Assembly (NCBI GenBank): GCA_021234535.1
Contig: CM037838.1
Span: forward strand, 7,317,506 to 7,381,505
Direction: 5' to 3'
Origin: Stichopus chloronotus
Taxonomy: Eukaryota; Echinodermata; Holothuroidea; Aspidochirotida; Stichopodidae
DNA length: 64,000 nt
Position numbers and translations under genes: made by a program. This document shows, in pieces, positions 21,692-35,000 of this stretch. Position 1 is the stretch's first letter; each line of letters opens with the position of its first letter. Below the pieces are notes generated by a model. It did not search any database. It saw nothing but the letters and a program-made list of their open reading frames with translations, and had not been told where the DNA came from.

Positions 21692-24600
21692 TTTAATTAA
21701 TTACATCATATTACTGGGTTTCACATTGGTACGTTATATCAATATTTTTATGGAAGAAAATACATGCTTCCAAAGTAAAATCCTCTGGGCATATAGCATT
21801 CTCAATTATCCATGCAAAAGATGATAAGTAAAAGTTCAAATTATGAACCGATTGCTATGTGAGGGTCAGGGCTGTAAGGTCAGATAGTCCAGACTAGGAT
21901 TCAATTCCGGACTCAAGTCCAGTTTTTTTTTCCTGGACTCAGAATTGGCCCGGAATGGACTGCAACTGGACTCGGACTCGCAACCAAGTCCACCTGAATC
22001 AAAACAAATAAAAATGAGATTAAGGTTTCACTTTCGTGGCTTTTTCTCTATTATTCAAAAGTTATGTAGCTTGGCAATGACGTTTTTCTTATTTAAAGAG
22101 AGTTGAGTGACTTCTTAAATGTAAGATAACTGCACATGTTATGGTCAGTGTAAAATGAAAAAAAACAAATATGTATAATCTGGTCATACTAAATCAATAA
22201 ATGATCTCTGGATTCAATGTCAGTCACTAAAGTTTCATTTGAATAAAAATTTCAATAAGAACTTTACAGTTTGTGTAATTTATATGTAATTCCACTTTGG
22301 GGTTGTCCATATCTGCTCAGAACTAACACTAGGCCAGTATATGCCTCCCTAACATTTCAGGTCGAGTCAAAAGGGGCTTCCTTACTGCTGTATGCATGTA
22401 TGCATGTATGCATGTATGTATGTATGTATGTATGCATTCCAACGTGGCAATGTTTGTCCGATTTCCTTGCTTTCATCGATCAATATCACATGGTAGAGTG
22501 CTGACTGGACAAAGACAGAAAAAAGCTGACTGGACAAAGACAAAAAAGGGGGTTCAAACTAACTTAGCCAATGATAAGCTTCTCCGCGTCTTTTCATTGG
22601 TCGGTAAAACATCACTCGTTATTGAAACGTGTGACCTGTGTTACACAATTTAATTGTGACTAAATGTGAAATTCACTATTAAAATTCATCATCTTTACAC
22701 AGTATATGCCTGACGGCGTCTTAGGATATTTAAGCAAACCATAGTGGTCAAACTTTCACATCATGTGTAGAAATCGAAGCGATTTCAAACATGTTCAAAA
22801 CTTATTTACTGACGTTGAGGCTGAAACTGGAATGGTCAACCGAAGAAAGTTTCTGATGGATTCGAAGATCAACTCGTCATTCAATGTAAGGTGTAAGAAA
22901 ATCAAAACGGAATATATTAAAGCTGACAAATGCAACAAGTTCATCCATGACAACATGCCATCGAAGCATTAAGTTCTAAACGTCTAAGCATTAAAAAAAA
23001 AACAGAAATGAAAGATGCCAAACGCTATTTTAGCAAATTGCGTAGTGACATTCTTAATTTAAAACTTTCTGTCCCCGGGCATTATATGAAGACATCAAAT
23101 AGGGCTAGTCCCAGAAAGAAACCGGTGCAAAATATTTGAACTGAGGATTTGACCAATTTCGAAGACCTCTGTTTACGTCTTGTGTATCACTCGGCGGAAA
23201 TAACCCGACAAGTACGGTACCTGGTCTCTTCAAACGATCACTTGAGGGCGGTAATGTAAGAGCATATTAAACAGTTAAAAAAATGACAAGGCTTCTGAAA
23301 CTAATCGCACATGTCGTTCGTACATTTCTTTAGAATAGCACGCATCACATTCTAAAAAAAAAAAAAAAAAAGTGGAAGAAAAAGTGGTCTCCCCGAGTGT
23401 GGTGCATAGTGACTGGAACTTGGCTTTACCAATTACAAGAGAAAAGGATCCCCCACCCACCCCCCCCCCCCCCCTCGAAGCTGATGAACTTAACTGTCGA
23501 TAATCGTGGATCTGGTATCACTGTTATTTATGGCGTATGTGAAAACTGTGTTCTTCAATAATGATAAGCGGTCGCATTGAACATTACCTCTATGTACGGG
23601 GTCTATAGGTGATGAGAAGGCCCGTTTTAGAAACGGTGCCTCGGTTTTACATCACATTTGTTTTACCTTCTGCGATTACTTTCTATTCAAACAAAAAGAA
23701 ACGCAGTTATTGCGCTTTTTTTTTCTTGTTTCAAAAACCTATTGTAGAGTAAGGTCCATCGGACTCGTTTTGTAAAGTGGGGGGGGGGGGGGGGGTGGCA
23801 GATGGAATGGAAAATGGGCAAAATTTCTACTGTCACACGATTGTTGGATTTCTTTTTAACTCAGGTAAACATCTTTCGTGGTATACACATCAATGCAAAA
23901 GTCTGTAAAGTTGCAGACATTCTGAATCGGTTACGTCACGTACTTCAAAGACTGCTATGAATCACGGTACCGTCACCACGCTGGACCGTGCTTCATAAAT
24001 CTGAATGGTCCCAGTTGGTATGACTTAAATTGTTATTATCTAGTTATATATTCATTTAAATTTCTTAAAATGATACATCTGCGTCCATCTTCAGCAGTTT
24101 TTTTCGGTTTCATAGCAGCATGCTTTCCTAACCAAGTCACTCTCCGAATACGTTTCTTCATAGTGCATTCACTTTGCCTTTGTTGTTGTTATTTTGTAAA
24201 GATTATCTTTTTAGGAGGGCGGTGTGACAAACAAGCTCTCGCGAGCGTTTTCTTGACACGTCACCCCTCCCCCGACTTTTTTTCATTTATGTATTACAAT
24301 ATGTATATTAAACATTCAGTTGTACACTCGAAAGAGATTTAAATATGAAGTCCATTCCAATAAATCACAGGACTGGTGAATTGCTGGAGAGTTGAAATGT
24401 TTTTTCGCCCGTCTCGGGGGGGGGGGGGAGACCATGGGAAAGGTCAGGCTAGTGGTTGGTGAAACTGATTGAAAGGACACCCGAGGGGTTAAAACTGCAA
24501 AGGACAAAACCACCTTTGACCTTTGCTTAACGGAACAACAACACAAGCTGGCTCACCTTCAGCTTCTTTGAAGAGTCGGTACAGGTGCATTCATGGAGCT
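21692..24600. other. No gene supported; simple repeats
   Basis: Contains an ATGC/ATGT microsatellite at 22388-22436, a short tandem duplication (CTGACTGGACAAAGACA, twice) at about 22501-22541, an A-run at 23355-23371, C- and G-runs at about 23458-23475, 23779-23796 and 24417-24429, and a 69-codon frame at 22763-22972 with no recognised family. Confidence 0.45.
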
Positions 24601-24720
24601 GCCAGTGTAGTGATAAAATTGCCAATGTGGTGATGAGATAGCTGGTGTAGTGACTGAATTGCCAGGGTAGTGAAAGGGTTACCACTGTGGTAATGAGATT
24701 TTCATTGAAGTGCATGGTAT
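24601..24720 (+). repeat. 20-bp minisatellite, 6 units
   Basis: Units such as GCCAGTGTAGTGATAAAATT, GCCAATGTGGTGATGAGATA and GCTGGTGTAGTGACTGAATT keep an exact 20-bp period for five units, with a weaker sixth. Confidence 0.85.
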
Positions 24721-25719
24721 CTCACATTGCAGATATCTCACAACTCAGAGCTACCAATCACTATCTTCCCAGCATTGTTGTGGTTAAAATACGGTGGCAG
24801 CTTTAAACTTTTTGACAGAATTTGTAGAAAATAAAGTTTAGCAAATAAACAAATTTAAAGGAGACGTGTTTCTGTGCCATATCTTCTGTTCTAAGTCAGA
24901 CAGAAAATCAGTATCCTTGTGGGTCTCCGATATTGGTAAAACTAGGGTCATTTGAGAAGTACCCAATCAATCACTTTGCCTCGTCAAAATCAACGATGGA
25001 GCGGTTGACTTTTTGGTGCATTTTCACACTCAATCACATTCTAACAAGAAAAGACGTCTGTAACGCTACAAGGTTAAATGATTACATTTTATTACAAGAT
25101 TCACCTTCAAAACATGACATTGTAAAACCCGGAGGATGAGATGGAAAAGTTTTGCTATACTGTTATACCACGTTATGATGATGATACTAATAAGTTGGCA
25201 GGACTACCACACAAACCTCGCCAGATGAAAATGACACTTGGTTGACTGATCAACAAAAGCTCAAAATTGTGACCATCCTCATCTCAGCTGGTAGCAGATC
25301 TAGTAGAGATAGACTACATAAAACTTTACAAAAATAAAAAGACATCCTCGACGATGACGATGCGGTGTCTCCAAGGCAACGACGATATTGCAAAAACTCA
25401 AACCATAGTTGACGACACTGACATGCAGCAAGTTCACCTGACGACTTGTTGATGCGATGCCGACCCATTTGACGAGAATATAGTTAACCTCACTGAGATT
25501 TGCATGTTTGTCCCACACTGACTTAAAAGCCTATCTTGAATTGTCACTAGCACTGATTACATTTCAATTCAAATGAGCAAGAATTTACAGGCTTCAAATT
25601 ATAAAAAGAAGTAAGATCTGAAAGTCATCTACAATAGTGTATAAATTTTAAACTCTTTGGGAGTCTATGCTTCATTCTTTAGAGCAAGTGGGATGGAACA
25701 TTAACGTTATTTCCTTAAA
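24721..25719. other. No gene supported
   Basis: AT-rich with short chance ORFs on both strands. Confidence 0.45.
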
Positions 25720-25936
25720 GTTCAGTGACTAGATCTTAGTATTACTATGCTTTCATTCAGTGACCAAATCTAGGTACTTCCGTAACCTTTGTTCAGTGAA
25801 CTGATCTAAGTACTTCTATGTCCTTCATACAGTGACCAGACCACTTCTGTGTCCTTCAGTCAGTGACCAGACCTTAGTACTTCTATGACCTTCACCCAGT
25901 GACCAGATTTAAGTACCTCCATGACCTTCATAGCCA
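25720..25936 (+). repeat. Minisatellite, unit about 36 bp, 6 units
   Basis: Units built as TCAGTGACCAGA, then (T/C)TTAGTACTTCTATG and (A/T)CCTTCA repeat six times with small indels. Confidence 0.85.
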
Positions 25937-28900
25937 TCACTGGCGACATAAATTTGAAACTTTATATTACATGTCCTGGATGCAAAAATTCACAAGATAT
26001 GAAATTATGAAAATAAAAAAAAGGAACAACAGAACATTTGGCAGGAAAGGTGGTGCTACACCAACACAGTAAGGAGTTAGTCTTAAAATGACTGGTAGAT
26101 ACTCAAGGTCATAATACACTTCTTTGAAACACCACTATCAACCAATACACCCTTGCAACAGAGATACATGTATGTACAAAATGTGTGCAAAGTGGCCTCT
26201 GCTCTTTGGTGGTGAGCTTGACTGTTTTAAATACTTGATAAATAGAGGGATGACATAACTGAAACAAAAGCATACAATTCATCCAACCAAGCTATGGACA
26301 TGCTCCGTTCTGGGTTCAATCTATCAAAGAATATCGTCAGTTCCCCACCCCCTCCCTTCCTCAATTTCTGTAATCAAAGCAGTGGACCGATGGGTTTGAA
26401 TGTCACACTTCAAAAATTTATCGTCAATCAAACGCAGGACTTGGTACGCATGAATAAGCTGCAGATGAAACAATGACTATGATGCTATCAAACTCGGTAC
26501 ACATTGTCTACGAACATATGCATAGACTTGAAAAGATTCATTCGACTTCTTTGAAGCATTCTGTATTTTTTTTTTATCTAGGTTAGAAATTCCTAAATAT
26601 GTCTCTAGGAGACTTCTATTCCATTTCTATACATTTTTACAAAAAATAATCATAAGAAAAAAATATGTGTGTTGTGTATATGACCAGTACTGAGTACTTT
26701 TTCACACTGCTATTAAAGTTCACAATTTATACCTCTTGATAACGATAATACAGTGACATTAGAATTGTCTCTCTCCACTGAGTGATGGAGTGTCTATCAA
26801 ATATGCACTGCTGTTAGTCTCATTTCACAAAATTGACACAAAAAATAGTCATTTATTATGAATTCTAAGAGATCTTTTGTACTACAAAGCAAATGTAGCA
26901 ACCAACACTGTTAAACTTGCTCTCTGGAAGGGTCTCTACTTTGGAATATTTCACGTTTACTATTGTTTTTTTAAATTTAGGGTGGCCCAAAGGGTTCACC
27001 ATTTTAACAATCATTATGGTGATTAGAACATAAACAGACATGGAGTAAAAAATTCAACATAAAGGACCCTTAAAGGGGAATAAATATATGTGCAAATTAG
27101 ATGCAATTATGCAAAAATATGCAAATTAGATCTATTTCATGTTTACTATTAATGAACATCTACAGCCGTTGAGGCTAATAACCAACTCTAACATGCCACG
27201 TAAGAATGCAGTTCCTTCTACAAGCATTCAGATAATTGGGACCATTTCCTACTCTATCAAAAACACTGCACTGTTCTCCAGTATCATATTTGGAAACACA
27301 AACATACAACTGACCTGGCGCTGATAGGAACACATAGCGTAGAAATGGGACAGGGAAACACAGTACCGAGAGATTGACAAATCCACACAGCAAACAGACC
27401 AAAACAAAGGCACAGCATGCTATCACTGGAGCCAAACGAAGCAAATTTACACAAGTTTGCATTACTTTCATTTAAGATGAACTATGCAAAACTCAAGGTT
27501 ACAATGGACACTTATTATTGGATATGATGCAAGTTTTCAAAGTACTGAGAAAAAAGCTTTCAAAATTCAAGTACTGCTTTATTTCAAATACAGTTCAGCT
27601 GCCCCTACTTTAGTGTTTTCAAAATATCTTGTTATTGTAAATTTGGTTCTAAAACTTTTGCATTACTCTGCAGGTGCTAATTAGAAGGTTTTATACATTA
27701 AATAACTGCCTGGTAGCAGCCTGCATAAAGATAAATTTAAATCACAATTCCACACAACATGATTTGTTAGAAGGTGTACATAAAGATCAAGGAAAAAAGT
27801 GCAAGCAAAAGTAGAAATTCAACTTCGCAATACCAGCAGAAAAAGACAAAAAAGACTTATTAAAAATAAAAATCGCAACTAGACCTGACATGATCCTTGA
27901 CAAAGTGTACAAAGGCAAAATCATGTGCAAATCAACAAAACTCACGAGATGCAAGTGAAAGGGGAAATAAAAAATTCATAACAGAAAAAGAAGGGAAAAA
28001 AATGAAAACAAAAAAAAAAACAAAGAGATTAGAAGACATCATAGCATGAAAGACTGCAAAAAGAACATTTTAGTAAAAAAAACCTAGCAGGGAATCAGCT
28101 GCACTTTGCAGGAATGAATTGAAAGCAAGGAATTATTAAATGGCAATCTAACCAAGGCTACTGATTATCTTAGAAGAGATATTTCAGTGGCAGGCAATAA
28201 CCATGGCAATAGTGGCAACCACATAACCAAAACAACATAATGAAAGAACAAATTGGATCGAATATCCATTTACGAACAACTATATCTCGTAATTTTCATA
28301 AAAATCCATTTTACACACATTTCAGGAATTTACAAAAACATTTCAGGAGAGAGGGAATGGGTGTTTGGATTAAACATGGCAAGCAAGTAATTTATTTTCC
28401 TTTTTTCTTTTCATCTAACAAGTTCTGATCTTTTAAGTTACACTTTTAGCTGGCTTGGATTGGGTTACCTTTATCTGCTCAAATGTAGAGTCAAGGCTTG
28501 AGGGGGGGTATAAATATATTGCTGCTAAAATACAATGTTGTTGAACTTTGATCAAGCAACTTGTAAACTAATTGCTTTTTGGATTCTTCTTTTAATCACC
28601 ACAGTAATGGTGTGGCTTTTCCTGGACAAAAATATCAATATCTTGATACGTAGGACATCTGAACTTGTACAATGAGACATAAACTAAAATTTTTAAGCAC
28701 GCAAATTTGACCCAGAAGTTCTTCTAGCATGACGTTCCGGTTTGCAGACTTCACAAACAGCATTTTGCCAAAAAAGAGGTAATAAATGGTTTTCCACATA
28801 TTTCAGTGTACTTTCAAGTTTGAAAACTATTAATCCATGACTTCAAAGTATTTCATCATGCAAATACATCCGAATTCACACAGGAGTTTATTTTGTTTTC

Positions 28901-29158
28901 GAATATTCAACGAAACACCACATGCACATCATTGAAGGGGTCGTAAGGTCAGAGTCCAAAAACACTCTCGATTTTATCTGTGACGTTGCCATCCTAAAAG
29001 TTCGAAAAAATTAATAAGGTTGTTTTTGAGTGAAGAACATATTTTCTCATCTGACATTCTCCTCATGTCATATTTCCATCAGAAAAGTTTGATTTTGGCC
29101 ATCAAAGTTAAGTGTTCTAAACATGTATGTGTACTAGGTAGGCCTATGTAAAGTGCAT
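25937..29158. other. No gene supported; region 3' of the caspase gene
   Basis: AT-rich, including A-rich stretches at 27800-28080 and a TTAA followed by AGGGGAATAA at about 27073. The tail of the caspase 3' UTR may reach in, but no poly(A) site could be fixed. Confidence 0.4.
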
Positions 29159-29700
29159 TGCTCAGTATGGATTAAGATGAATATCACATTTGAGATGTAA
29201 CCTAACTTCAGCACTAAGTTCAAGATGGCCACTAAGCTCGCCACGGTAACGTTGCATTGCCAACTTATTTGATCTGTCACTGCGTGTCTAAAGACTTGAT
29301 ATAAACTAATGTCAATGAATTCTGATACATTTTGAGTTGACATTAAAGTAGTTTTTTGGCTTTGTTGAGTTTTTGGAATAGTTTTACTACTTCAAGTTCA
29401 AATTTGGGGAGTTGCTGTCAGATATTTCAGATAGATATATTGCGCAGTATGCATTAAGACGAATATCACATTTGAAACGTAATGTAACTTCAACACTAAG
29501 TTCAAGATGGCCACCAAGCTCACCACGGTAACCTTGCATTGCCAACTTATTTGATCTGTCACTGCATGTCTAAAGATGTGACATGAACAAATGTCAATAA
29601 ATTCTGATACATTTTGAGGTGACATTAAAGTAGTTTTTTGGCTTTGTTCAGTTTTTAGGATATTTTTTATTACTTCCAGTTCAAATTTGTGGAATTGCTG
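29159..29700 (+). repeat. 282-bp tandem duplication, two copies
   Basis: CAGTATG(G/C)ATTAAGA through TGACATTAAAGTAGTTTTTTGGCTTTGTT occurs at 29163 and again at 29445 with few changes. The two similar minus-strand ORFs are products of the duplication. Confidence 0.85.
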
Positions 29701-31803
29701 TCAGATATTTTGCGAAGGTAATACCACCCAAAAACGTATACAAAATATCTATATCCATGTACATATCACACAAGCAAAGTGTTACTTATACACATATTCT
29801 CAGTTTGGCATATTGGCTATTCACGTTAAGAAATTTTGATCTATATTTGCATGGTTTGCTGTCGTATGAAATTGCATAAACTCAAATTTAATTATGAATA
29901 TATATAATGTTGAATATGCACGAACAGTAATAATGTGAGAGTCACCAGTTCAGATCTCCTACCGTGATACAGTTTCATATGAAAACATCTCACCAAAGCC
30001 ACAAGACTGTTAACTCTAACATACAAGTACTGAATCTTTAATTTGGTAAAATCATGGAAATTTTTAAGAGAAGTAAACAAAAAAGGCATTTCAGTGACTT
30101 ACATAATACAATTTTTAAACATAATTCGAGTGGAGATTAAAAGATATATGAATAGAGATAAAAAAAATAAATCATACACTCATGATTAAAACAATTGAAG
30201 GAGCAAAATGAAATTGATACTCTGAATATAACAAGAAGTAAACTCACAGAAAATTTGATTCTGTAGGTGTACATACTGTTGACAAGAACCTTTCCAAAAC
30301 TCAGATGTCAGACTGCAAGTGGTAAAATAGGTACCTTACCATGATTGTTGCCAGTAGGAGGCAGTTAACAAAAGGCCTACCTCTGAGTGACCATCTTCAA
30401 ATGGTGTAGAAATATAGACCCAAACTATTATTATCAACATTGTAAAATCATCTTTGAGTTGCGTGGCCAACCAGCGATAAGGAAGTATCCAACCAATGGT
30501 GTATCGATATTTTATCATACAACTGAGACCATCTTAATTGGATCTGTTAAACTTATCACAGTCCATCATTACTTAGAAATCACTCTGCAAATCACAGATA
30601 GAGAAGTAGGAAATTTTCCATGCACTTACTGGGACGCACCCACCGACTACATGTGAATTATGACAGGACAACGGACTGGGAATAGGTCTGCATTGGTTAC
30701 TTTAACTTTTGCAGTAGAATACTCTCTAACAGAACGATGTCATGTCAGACTAGCAGATCGATGTGACGTAAGAGGTTCTTCACCTGCGGGTTTGTGCATG
30801 ATTCTCTGTAGCTGGTATGTACCTATTGAAGAAGTACCAGTTCCTTCATGCAGTATTCACACTAGGCTTGAGTAAACATTACTCGATTCTACTTCAGAGT
30901 CGTGACCCATCTCCACTTTGCTTGGAGACACAACTCTTGTGGAATTAGCAAAACTATAAAAAAAACATTCCTGAAGATCATGTTTTTGTGTGTTTAACAG
31001 TTTGAATTAAATGCTCTTTTGCAAGTTTAATGAATTAAAACGTTAAAAACAACCCTTTTCTTCTTTTCAATGCTTGTAAAGTATTTAATTGTCATTTAAA
31101 CTGCATCAGACATTTTCTCTGAGAGTTTACCTTGTTAGTCCCAATTCCTACCCACCGACACTGTTCGAGTCCTCAACATTGTTCACATGATACTCACTGC
31201 TCCAAAAAATATAACATTATATGTGTGGAGACACCAGCTATGACATCACTGAGACCAATACTGGGTAGGAGTTGCAAATAGCCTCTGAGTCATGACTATT
31301 TAGGCAGCGAGTACTCCACTCCAAAAACATTGGAGTCACCTTTTTTTTTTTGGCTCCAAACACACACAATCACTTTAGAAAGAAGCAACCACGGGAGAAG
31401 AAAGAGACCAAACCAAAATGAAAAACAGGACACAAAAATGTACACCACATACAGAATTATAACATATCAGAGAGTTCCTGACACCAAAGTGTGGTGAAAA
31501 GTTGGCAAAAGACTACCTGAAAAATATTTCCCTACTTATGGGTAGTTCCCTTGGGAAAGGTGACTCAAACAAAGTACTTTGTTCATCTTCACAGGGATTT
31601 GCTGGCAAATAAGTAGCTGATGAACCAAATAAAAAAAAAAAACAGTTGACGACAGTCAATGACAGAATATTCAAGTACTATACTTACAAGTTTTTCAATA
31701 CCAAGTCAAAAAGAATGGTACCCACTTCGCTACGCGAACTAATGCGAGAGCAACTTGCTGTCATTTGACCAGTATTTGGGAATATCTGCTCAGGCAATTT
31801 GAC
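29701..31803. other. No gene; likely includes the 3' UTR of the caspase gene
   Basis: AT-rich. It follows the caspase stop codon on the minus strand. The end of the transcript is not determined from the sequence. Confidence 0.4.
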
Positions 31804-32021
31804 TCAAAGCTCAAACTTCTTGGTAAACGTTGTCGTATAACAAGGCATCTGTTTGGCGCGTTCTTCGCTGTTAGTCTCTTTCGGAGCAATTTCATCATGA
31901 ACACTCAACAGCAGATCCAAGAAGTGTTCCTTCTGTTTTCTTTTGCTATTAAAAGTGATGGCCTTACACAAGTGATGGATGTACCAAGTGCCGTCACGAC
32001 TGTTTCGCCAGGATCTGGTAC
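31804..32021 (-). CDS. Caspase exon 8: p10 subunit and stop
   Basis: Last coding exon, acceptor TGTATTTCAG, entered in phase 1, ending at TGA 31806-31804. It encodes residues 404-475: SWRNSRDGTWYIHHLCKAI, then KEHFLDLLLSVHDEIA and QMPCYTTTFTKKFEL. R409 of SWRN lines the Asp-binding pocket; CYTTTFTKKF is the final core strand. Confidence 0.95.
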
Positions 32022-35000
32022 CTGAAATACAAACAAGTATTTGAGCAATTGAGTAGTATACTAAGTTAGCACAGGTATTTGAAAAAAGGAAGTCAGAGGT
32101 CTGCATGTAACTGAGAGTTCTAAACATGTATTATTTAGCTTACACAACATAAGACATCATACAATGGAAGTCTGAAACTTGATTGGCCTGTTCTGAGGTA
32201 TTTATAGCTTCCATACAGTACAAAGTTTGCTAAGAAAGTTAACTGCAGAATATCGGAACTTACATCCCACTGCGGAATGGATTTTTGCGGAGATCAAATG
32301 TCTTTTTTCCGTAAATTTGAACTTAACACTGGAAAAATAAAACACTGCATATATTTAACACAAAAATATGTCATCCCATCATCTTTCTGTTTTTTTTAAG
32401 CAAATTCATGTCAAAGGACAGTGTTTTTATCTTATTTGTAGGGGCTCCTTTTAAATCACAAGTCCCATTCAAAATCCTTCTGCTTCCTCCTTTTTGAGAG
32501 TCATTATCTGATTTGAAATTCTGGTCAAATAAACCCTACTAAGCCACTTATGTCAAGTTTCTGATTTTTTTAAAAAGAGGGGACCACTCTAATATTGAAA
32601 TCAAAAAGAAAGTACACCCACCTGGTCATTGCAGAGGGAAGTTTAACCAAGACAGTATAGTTCAAGAGCACTTCTGTGTTCTACTTACTTGATCAACGTG
32701 CAATATGAAGATACCTGTGGCCACTAGCAAACATATAATAGGGTTATAATGTTTGCTGTGTACTGCAAACGATGATTCACGGGTGTTTTATTGATTGGTG
32801 AGGGGTTATGGGAAGTAGTTTTGTGCACATATTACAGGACATTTATATCCTATTTCTTATGTAGCAGCATGTAGTTAGCACAGAAAAAATATATAGGTCC
32901 TGCACATTTAACTGGTTCAACTGCACATTTCTGGGTCTAGCATGTAATCAGTTGGGAGGGAAAATGTATGTAAAATATGATGTAAATTTTGGTACTAAAC
33001 ATGACATTTGAAATTACTCTGCAATGCACATAAGAAACACACAAATATATGGACACTAGTACTGGTGCAACATCAATAATCAACTTTCTCTACATCAGTG
33101 ACTGGGGTTTTTGCCAAAACTGGTGAAAGGAGATACTTTAACACCATAAATGTCATTTTCAAAACAGGCACTAATATCCAAAGTGAAATTTACGCTGGGC
33201 AACTGCACCAGGCTAATATGGGCTGGCACACTACTGAATGTTCTTAGTGTGAAATTCAACGACGGTCACTTCATGAGATATTTTCCTCAAAAAGTTTTCA
33301 GACTTTACAATTTGGTGACCTCAAAAGGCATTTGGCTTCCTTGAAAAACACGAAAGAGATCATCTACTCAGAGCAGACTATGTACACAACACACGCCAAG
33401 TTTGAAGTTCCAATGATTTTCACTTCTTGAAACACCATGGTTATCAGCTTTTCAAGGAGACATCACAAGTTTTGGACACTGTGAGACCTCTTCTAACCAC
33501 AAATGACATTTAACAACCATAAAATATGAGAAATATGAAATATGAAGAACTACTGATGTCATAATGTGAAGTTCCGGCAACATTCATGCCTTGAGAAATC
33601 TTGCCAATACGATTTTCAGACTTTACCGTTTGCTGACCTCAGATGTCTTTTAATCACCATGAAAAACAATAGGAATCATTTCACACTGGGCATCACACAT
33701 CAATTTTGAAGTTCCAGCAACCTTCCCTTCTTGAGATACCCTGTTAACAAGGTTTTCAAACTTGCACCACTACTGACCTCAAGTGACCTTTTGATCACCG
33801 TGAAAAAGCCAGATTATATCAACTCATCACGAGCTATGTAGAACTCTGTAGGTTTGAAAGGGTGTGTCGTGTACAGCTGTCATTCTTGACCATTGTACAT
33901 TCTATTGTTTCTGGGTTAAATACGAAGGATACTAACTTTCCCAAAGTTTTATTTTCAGATTTTTGAAGTGCTCTTAACACAGTTCTTCCACATTATCACC
34001 AAAACCACAGCTTACTGACTGGCTGGCAAATCTTCTTAATAAGGTTTGGTACTAAAAAATCAAGTGTGACAGAGGAGATCAGATATCAAAGTTGAAGTCC
34101 TGCATGGTGGCCCCAGTCAACTTTACCATTTACCATTCATATGGATGAGACATATTCTGCAAGGGTATGCCCTTTAACTAAGTGCCCTGATGACACGGCT
34201 ACATCACATAATATTTCCAAACAAACGGGTCAACAAACTCAAGTGACTATCAAGGCTGCATATCTGACATTGCAGTACCATGTCAGCAGAAAGAAGCTCT
34301 TTACTGAATCCTGAGAAATCCAAAGAAATCGTATTTAAGAGTACTGATATCAAACATTCAGGCCTGACAGAGCTTAGAGACCAGATGGATTAGTATCCAA
34401 GGGGCAGATGTTTACTGTGTATTGAGTGCCATGTTTCGAGGTGTAACTACTGATTCCCAGTTATTTTTATACATCACATTTCCAAGATTTTACCTAAACT
34501 ATATCGTCTGTTCACTTGCATAGATATCACATTATGTTTGTTCAGATGCCAGGGAGCAGGTTTTCAGATCAGCTAGTTTACCTGTCACGGTGCATGTAGT
34601 ACCTGTTTGGTAACACTTCCTGCTCAAGAAAAACACGATAAAGGATTTACAGAAATCACTTGAAATGTTGCTCACAATTTTTTGCTTAGACTGCGACAAC
34701 ATTATTGGCCAGGTTAACACCGCCACACAAAATGACTTTACCAGACTAATCCAAAATATTCATTCATGTGAGGACCCTCCTTTCCATTCTGAATTATCTC
34801 CTTGTGAAATGTTGTAACCAGGTATAATTTACGCAATACGACTACTGTGCCATCTTTCAGAATGCTACGTTATAAACAGTCATTTATTTCTAAGGCTGCA
34901 ATATATGTTCCGAATGTACTGTTGGAAACACTTACAACTTATTTAATCATTTTGACTACTATATTGTTTACATAACATGTTATTTGAATAGCACATTAAT

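Noticed and set aside
22384..22440. CRISPR-like or other regularly spaced repeat
   Set aside because: It is a plain ATGC/ATGT microsatellite without spacers, in an animal genome.
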